In this document: positions 61,400 through 64,000 of the stretch, piece by piece
How positions within the stretch are numbered: the first letter of the stretch is position 1
Layout of the letters: each line of letters starts with the position of its first letter
NCBI RefSeq assembly: GCF_024722015.1
Contig: NZ_JANQBD010000002.1
Coordinates: forward strand, 1 to 64,000
Direction: 5' to 3'
Length of the DNA stretch: 64,000 nt
Source of the DNA: Paenibacillus radicis (ex Xue et al. 2023)
GTDB lineage: Bacteria > Bacillota > Bacilli > Paenibacillales > NBRC-103111
The notes under the pieces: generated by a model
Database searches by the model: none
What the model saw: only the letters and a program-made list of their open reading frames with translations
What the model was told of the DNA's origin: nothing
Position numbers and translations under genes: made by a program

Positions 61400-62296
61400 T
61401 TAGATAAAGTTGTTGTCTGACAACCATTCCTCACACAACTTCGGCCACATAGCGACAGGCCCCTTGCCAGAACGAATACCAAAACCATGACCGCCCTTTC
61501 TAAAAATATGCAAATCGGTCTCCACGTTCGCTTTCTTTAATGCCGAGTAGTACTTGACGCTGTGAGCACTAGAAACAGCAGTATCATCATTGGCGTGAAA
61601 GATGAAGGCCGGCGGATGATTTGCGTCAACAAGCTGATCATTGGGATACATTCGCAACGGCTCGAAGTTCGGTTTGGGCTCTCGATCCCCAAGATTGATC
61701 ACCGGATATCCAAGAATTAGGAAGCTTGGGCGAGCATCTAACTCATCCGCCTCATCTAGAGGGTGATATACACGAGAACTATATTGGGTTCCTAAAGTTG
61801 CTGCCAAATGACCACCTGCGGAGAAACCAATAATCCCCACTTTGTTCGGATCCAAATTCCACTGGTCTGCATTACGTTTAATGAGCCTCATTGCTCTTTG
61901 CGCGTCCTGCAAGGGAACCGAATATCCTTTCTCGTGCCCTTCTCCAGGCAGCCTGTACTTCAGCACAAAAGCTGTAACCCCCAAAGCGTTGAACCATTTG
62001 GCACTATCGTAACCTTCTTTGTCGTAAACCACCCGTTCATAAGCCCCGCCTGGAGCAATCACAACCGCTGTTTTATTTCCTTTCCCCTCTTCCGGAAAAA
62101 AAGGAATAATGCTTGGGGTGGTGATTCCCATAAAAGCTCTGTCCTTTATCTCCGGGTTTATGCTTCTTTCGATAAAACTTTGGTTTAATTGAATATGTTC
62201 AGAACCTGGTGCTGCTCCTGGCCATAGTAAAATCTCATTTTCAAACAAACAGTCTTTCAACAAGATCACCTTCTTCGTTAGAGTAATTGCCATCAT
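61400..62296 (-). CDS. Alpha/beta hydrolase, BD-FAE/acetyl-esterase type
   Basis: A 298-residue esterase of the BD-FAE/Axe-like group: oxyanion motif APGGAYERVV (about 79-88), nucleophile GFSAGGH (Ser in GxSxG), Asp in NDDTAV and His in GGHGFG. Related enzymes deacetylate xylan or other carbohydrates. There is no signal peptide, so intracellular sugar esters are the likelier substrate. The ATG at 62296 sits directly after the GNAT stop without a ribosome-binding site; a TTG near 62263, after AAGAAGGTGAT, may be the real start. Confidence 0.85.
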   Translation of the reverse strand: MMAITLTKKVILLKDCLFENEILLWPGAAPGSEHIQLNQSFIERSINPEIKDRAFMGITTPSIIPFFPEEGKGNKTAVVIAPGGAYERVVYDKEGYDSAKWFNALGVTAFVLKYRLPGEGHEKGYSVPLQDAQRAMRLIKRNADQWNLDPNKVGIIGFSAGGHLAATLGTQYSSRVYHPLDEADELDARPSFLILGYPVINLGDREPKPNFEPLRMYPNDQLVDANHPPAFIFHANDDTAVSSAHSVKYYSALKKANVETDLHIFRKGGHGFGIRSGKGPVAMWPKLCEEWLSDNNFI

Positions 62297-62707
62297 TTAA
62301 ATTAATTTTTTAGTCAAAATGATTTCCATGGGCTCATTCTCGAGCAATAAACATCCGGCATCCCGATATCCTAAACTTCTGTAGAAATGTTGTGACTCTT
62401 CATTAGCCAGAGTGGACGTCATAACAAGTTTAAAGCCATTTTGTATCATTTCATCTTCCCATATGAGGACACTTTGCTTTCCTATTCCCTTGCCTCGATA
62501 TTGTTCGTCGATCCATATCATATTCATGAACGGTGTGTTATCCCAGAAGTATCCGTATCTCAGCCATCCAATTCTACTCTCATCTTGGTTCTTTAGTATG
62601 TATATTTCTTTTCCCTTTATTTTTGGCAATATCAAGTTTTCTAAAATGTGATGGTCATGTTCTCGTATGTATCCATAGTCTGAATCAGTTGCAGGAACCA
62701 TCTTCAT
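62297..62707 (-). CDS. GNAT-family N-acetyltransferase
   Basis: A 136-residue GNAT with motif A MIWIDEQYRGKGIGKQSVLI (about 63-82; the RGKGIG pyrophosphate loop is perfect) and motif B HFYRSLGY. The ATG at 62707 is preceded by GGGGGCGAAATAAGG; the ATG at 62740 has no site. The stop codon abuts the esterase gene, so the two form an operon. Substrate unknown. Confidence 0.85.
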   Translation of the reverse strand: MKMVPATDSDYGYIREHDHHILENLILPKIKGKEIYILKNQDESRIGWLRYGYFWDNTPFMNMIWIDEQYRGKGIGKQSVLIWEDEMIQNGFKLVMTSTLANEESQHFYRSLGYRDAGCLLLENEPMEIILTKKLI

Positions 62708-62757
62708 CCTTATTTCGCCCCCTTGATGCAAGCGTAACAACTAATCCAGCTTTTGTA

Positions 62758-62812
62758 AACTGCCCCTTTACTTAAAAACGAACAAAAAAGGAGCTGCCGC
62801 GAGGAAGCTCCC
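62758..62812 (-). repeat. Dispersed hairpin repeat acting as terminator
   Basis: An AACTGCCCCTTTACTTAAAA box, then AACAAAAAA and hairpin GGAGCTGCCGCG-AGGAAGCTCC. On the minus strand the stem is followed by TTTTTTG. It lies about 30 nt after the flavoprotein stop at 62841 and is one of the clearest copies. Confidence 0.75.
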
Positions 62813-62840
62813 TACATGAAATCACTATTCTGTTTTTTCT

Positions 62841-64000
62841 CTAAGAGATCTCGGTTGTGCAACAACTTTCGGGGCTCTTCAAAGGTGAATTATTTATACT
62901 ACATACACCTGTTTCAGGTAAATCCAGTTCAACCTTCAAAGCGGATTCATAGTCACCTGCCAAATAGGCTACTATGGATCTAACTTGTTCATAACCAGTT
63001 GCCATTAGGAAGGTTGGTGCGCGACCATAGCTTTTCATTCCAACTATATAAAATCCCTTTTCTGCATGACGCAGCTCTTTTTCACCATGTGGACGCACTG
63101 TACCGCAGCTATGAACATTGGGATCGATAAGTGGCGCTAACGTATCTACACTTTCCGTAGCTTGATCAATGTTTAAGCGCAGCTCCCTCAGGAAGGAGAA
63201 ATCCGGCCGGCTTCCAGCATTTACAATAATTTCGTCCATTTCGGTTATATCCAAAGCTGTCTGATTAAGCATTCCACTTATTGTAATTTTTGTTTCTTTG
63301 GATTTTACTTGTTGGATTTTGAACGGTGTCATGACTTTGATTTGTTTCGAATCTACCAGATGATGAATGCGCGTGCCAAGCTCTCCTCTTGCTGCAAGCT
63401 GATCGTTCTCTTCCCCGCCGTATGCATCCTGCACCTTATTTTTTCGCATAAGCCATACAATTTCCGTTTCTGGATAGGATTCCTTTAATTCCGCAAGCTC
63501 TAGGAGCGTATTTAAAGCCGAATGGCCTCCACCGACAACTGCAATACGCTTGCCAATGTACTTAGCCCCTGCTTTCCCTTTTATGTCAGGAATACCATAG
63601 AAAATATTGTTACTAAGTAATTGTTCTTCTTGCGTCCAAACGCCACTCGCATAAAGTGGATTTGAATGACCCCAGGTTCCCGAAGCATCAATTACTGCTT
63701 TAGCCTCATAAACCTGAAGTGTTCCATTAACTTTTGCATAGATCTCAAATGGAATACTTTCGCGATTGGCAGATTTCATTTTATCCGTATCTTTTCTACT
63801 TACTGCTACTACTTTCGTGTTTAGAATAAGTCGAGATTGGATATATGGAAGTTGTGAAAATGGCAATAAATATCGCTCCAATAATTCATATCCTGTAGGC
63901 AGTTCATCAGGTTCAGGTGCTACCCAACCCTGGGATAATAATAATCTTTCAATCGCTTTATCAACATTGAATTGCCATGGAGAGAATAAGCGAACATGGC
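62841..64000 (-). CDS. FAD/NAD(P)-binding flavoprotein, 5' end beyond the window
   Basis: A flavin-dependent oxidoreductase/monooxygenase-like protein; 386 codons are present and the frame remains open at the right edge (FAYSPWQFNVDKAIERLLL upstream of the internal TTG at 63881), so the N-terminal FAD-binding GxGxxG lies outside. A second dinucleotide motif, IAVVGGGHSALNTLLELA, is near the middle. Later segments NAGSRPDFSFL and GFYIVGMKSYGRAPTFLMATG are typical of bacterial flavoproteins often found in arsenic or thiol-stress loci. The C-terminus has a CC pair (SPESCCTTEIS). The substrate is not predictable. Confidence 0.8.
   Translation of the reverse strand, partial: HVRLFSPWQFNVDKAIERLLLSQGWVAPEPDELPTGYELLERYLLPFSQLPYIQSRLILNTKVVAVSRKDTDKMKSANRESIPFEIYAKVNGTLQVYEAKAVIDASGTWGHSNPLYASGVWTQEEQLLSNNIFYGIPDIKGKAGAKYIGKRIAVVGGGHSALNTLLELAELKESYPETEIVWLMRKNKVQDAYGGEENDQLAARGELGTRIHHLVDSKQIKVMTPFKIQQVKSKETKITISGMLNQTALDITEMDEIIVNAGSRPDFSFLRELRLNIDQATESVDTLAPLIDPNVHSCGTVRPHGEKELRHAEKGFYIVGMKSYGRAPTFLMATGYEQVRSIVAYLAGDYESALKVELDLPETGVCSINNSPLKSPESCCTTEIS

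Overview
The window looks like a chromosomal segment of a Paenibacillus-type member of the Bacillales. The evidence is gene content and style: strong AGGAGG ribosome-binding sites with ATG, GTG and TTG starts; two complete Lpl/Ytc-type carbohydrate ABC importers with very large AraC-type regulators; an S-layer-homology (SLH) protein with a copper-amine-oxidase-like stalk domain; a DUF4179 anti-sigma factor; and a YjcZ-like small sporulation protein. No rRNA, tRNA, transposase, phage gene or CRISPR array was recognised. About nine tenths of the genes lie on the minus strand.

Layout. 0-5 kb: two beta-lactamase-fold serine hydrolases, a VOC protein and an ECF sigma/DUF4179 anti-sigma pair. 5-14 kb: a sensor kinase, YesN-type response regulator and lipoprotein operon, followed by a separately promoted permease-permease-binding-protein operon. 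A near-identical 26-bp motif lies upstream of both. 14-18 kb: two Nudix hydrolases, a haloacetate-dehalogenase-like hydrolase and an SDR. 18-23 kb: two secreted PL10 pectate-lyase-like paralogues, one with three SLH domains. 23-25.5 kb: a 5'-damaged TetR gene, a DUF4097 protein and a 3'-truncated acyltransferase, on the plus strand. 25.5-36 kb: an accretion zone of small single genes (HD hydrolase, phosphatase, GNATs, DinB, SRPBCC, nucleotidyltransferase, methyltransferase, P-loop kinase) separated by members of a dispersed hairpin repeat and by gene remnants, ending in an AraC regulator read in frame into an iron-siderophore-binding lipoprotein.

37-43.6 kb holds the most interesting system: a thiazole/oxazole-modified peptide (TOMM) cluster of the heterocycloanthracin/sonorensin type. 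It encodes a 105-residue precursor whose core has a cysteine at every fourth residue, an RRE/E1-like maturation protein, a YcaO cyclodehydratase and a SagB-type dehydrogenase, with a YjcZ-like small membrane protein upstream. No dedicated exporter, protease or immunity gene is visible. 44-49.7 kb: a cation diffusion facilitator, two methyltransferases, a truncated WapI-like immunity gene, a dienelactone-hydrolase-like protein, a PadR/HAAS pair and a lipoprotein. 49.8-56 kb: a second Lpl/Ytc importer driven by a one-component membrane AraC regulator, with a repeated 16-bp motif at both of its promoter regions. 56-64 kb: a soluble histidine kinase, an SDR/AraC pair, GNATs, an ICMT-like methyltransferase, an esterase and a flavoprotein that runs off the right edge.

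Plausible joint logic (inference): extracellular pectin breakdown by the PL10 enzymes could feed the two regulated oligosaccharide importers, while the TOMM cluster provides a chemical weapon. Family calls come from recognised motifs read by eye; no database search was run.
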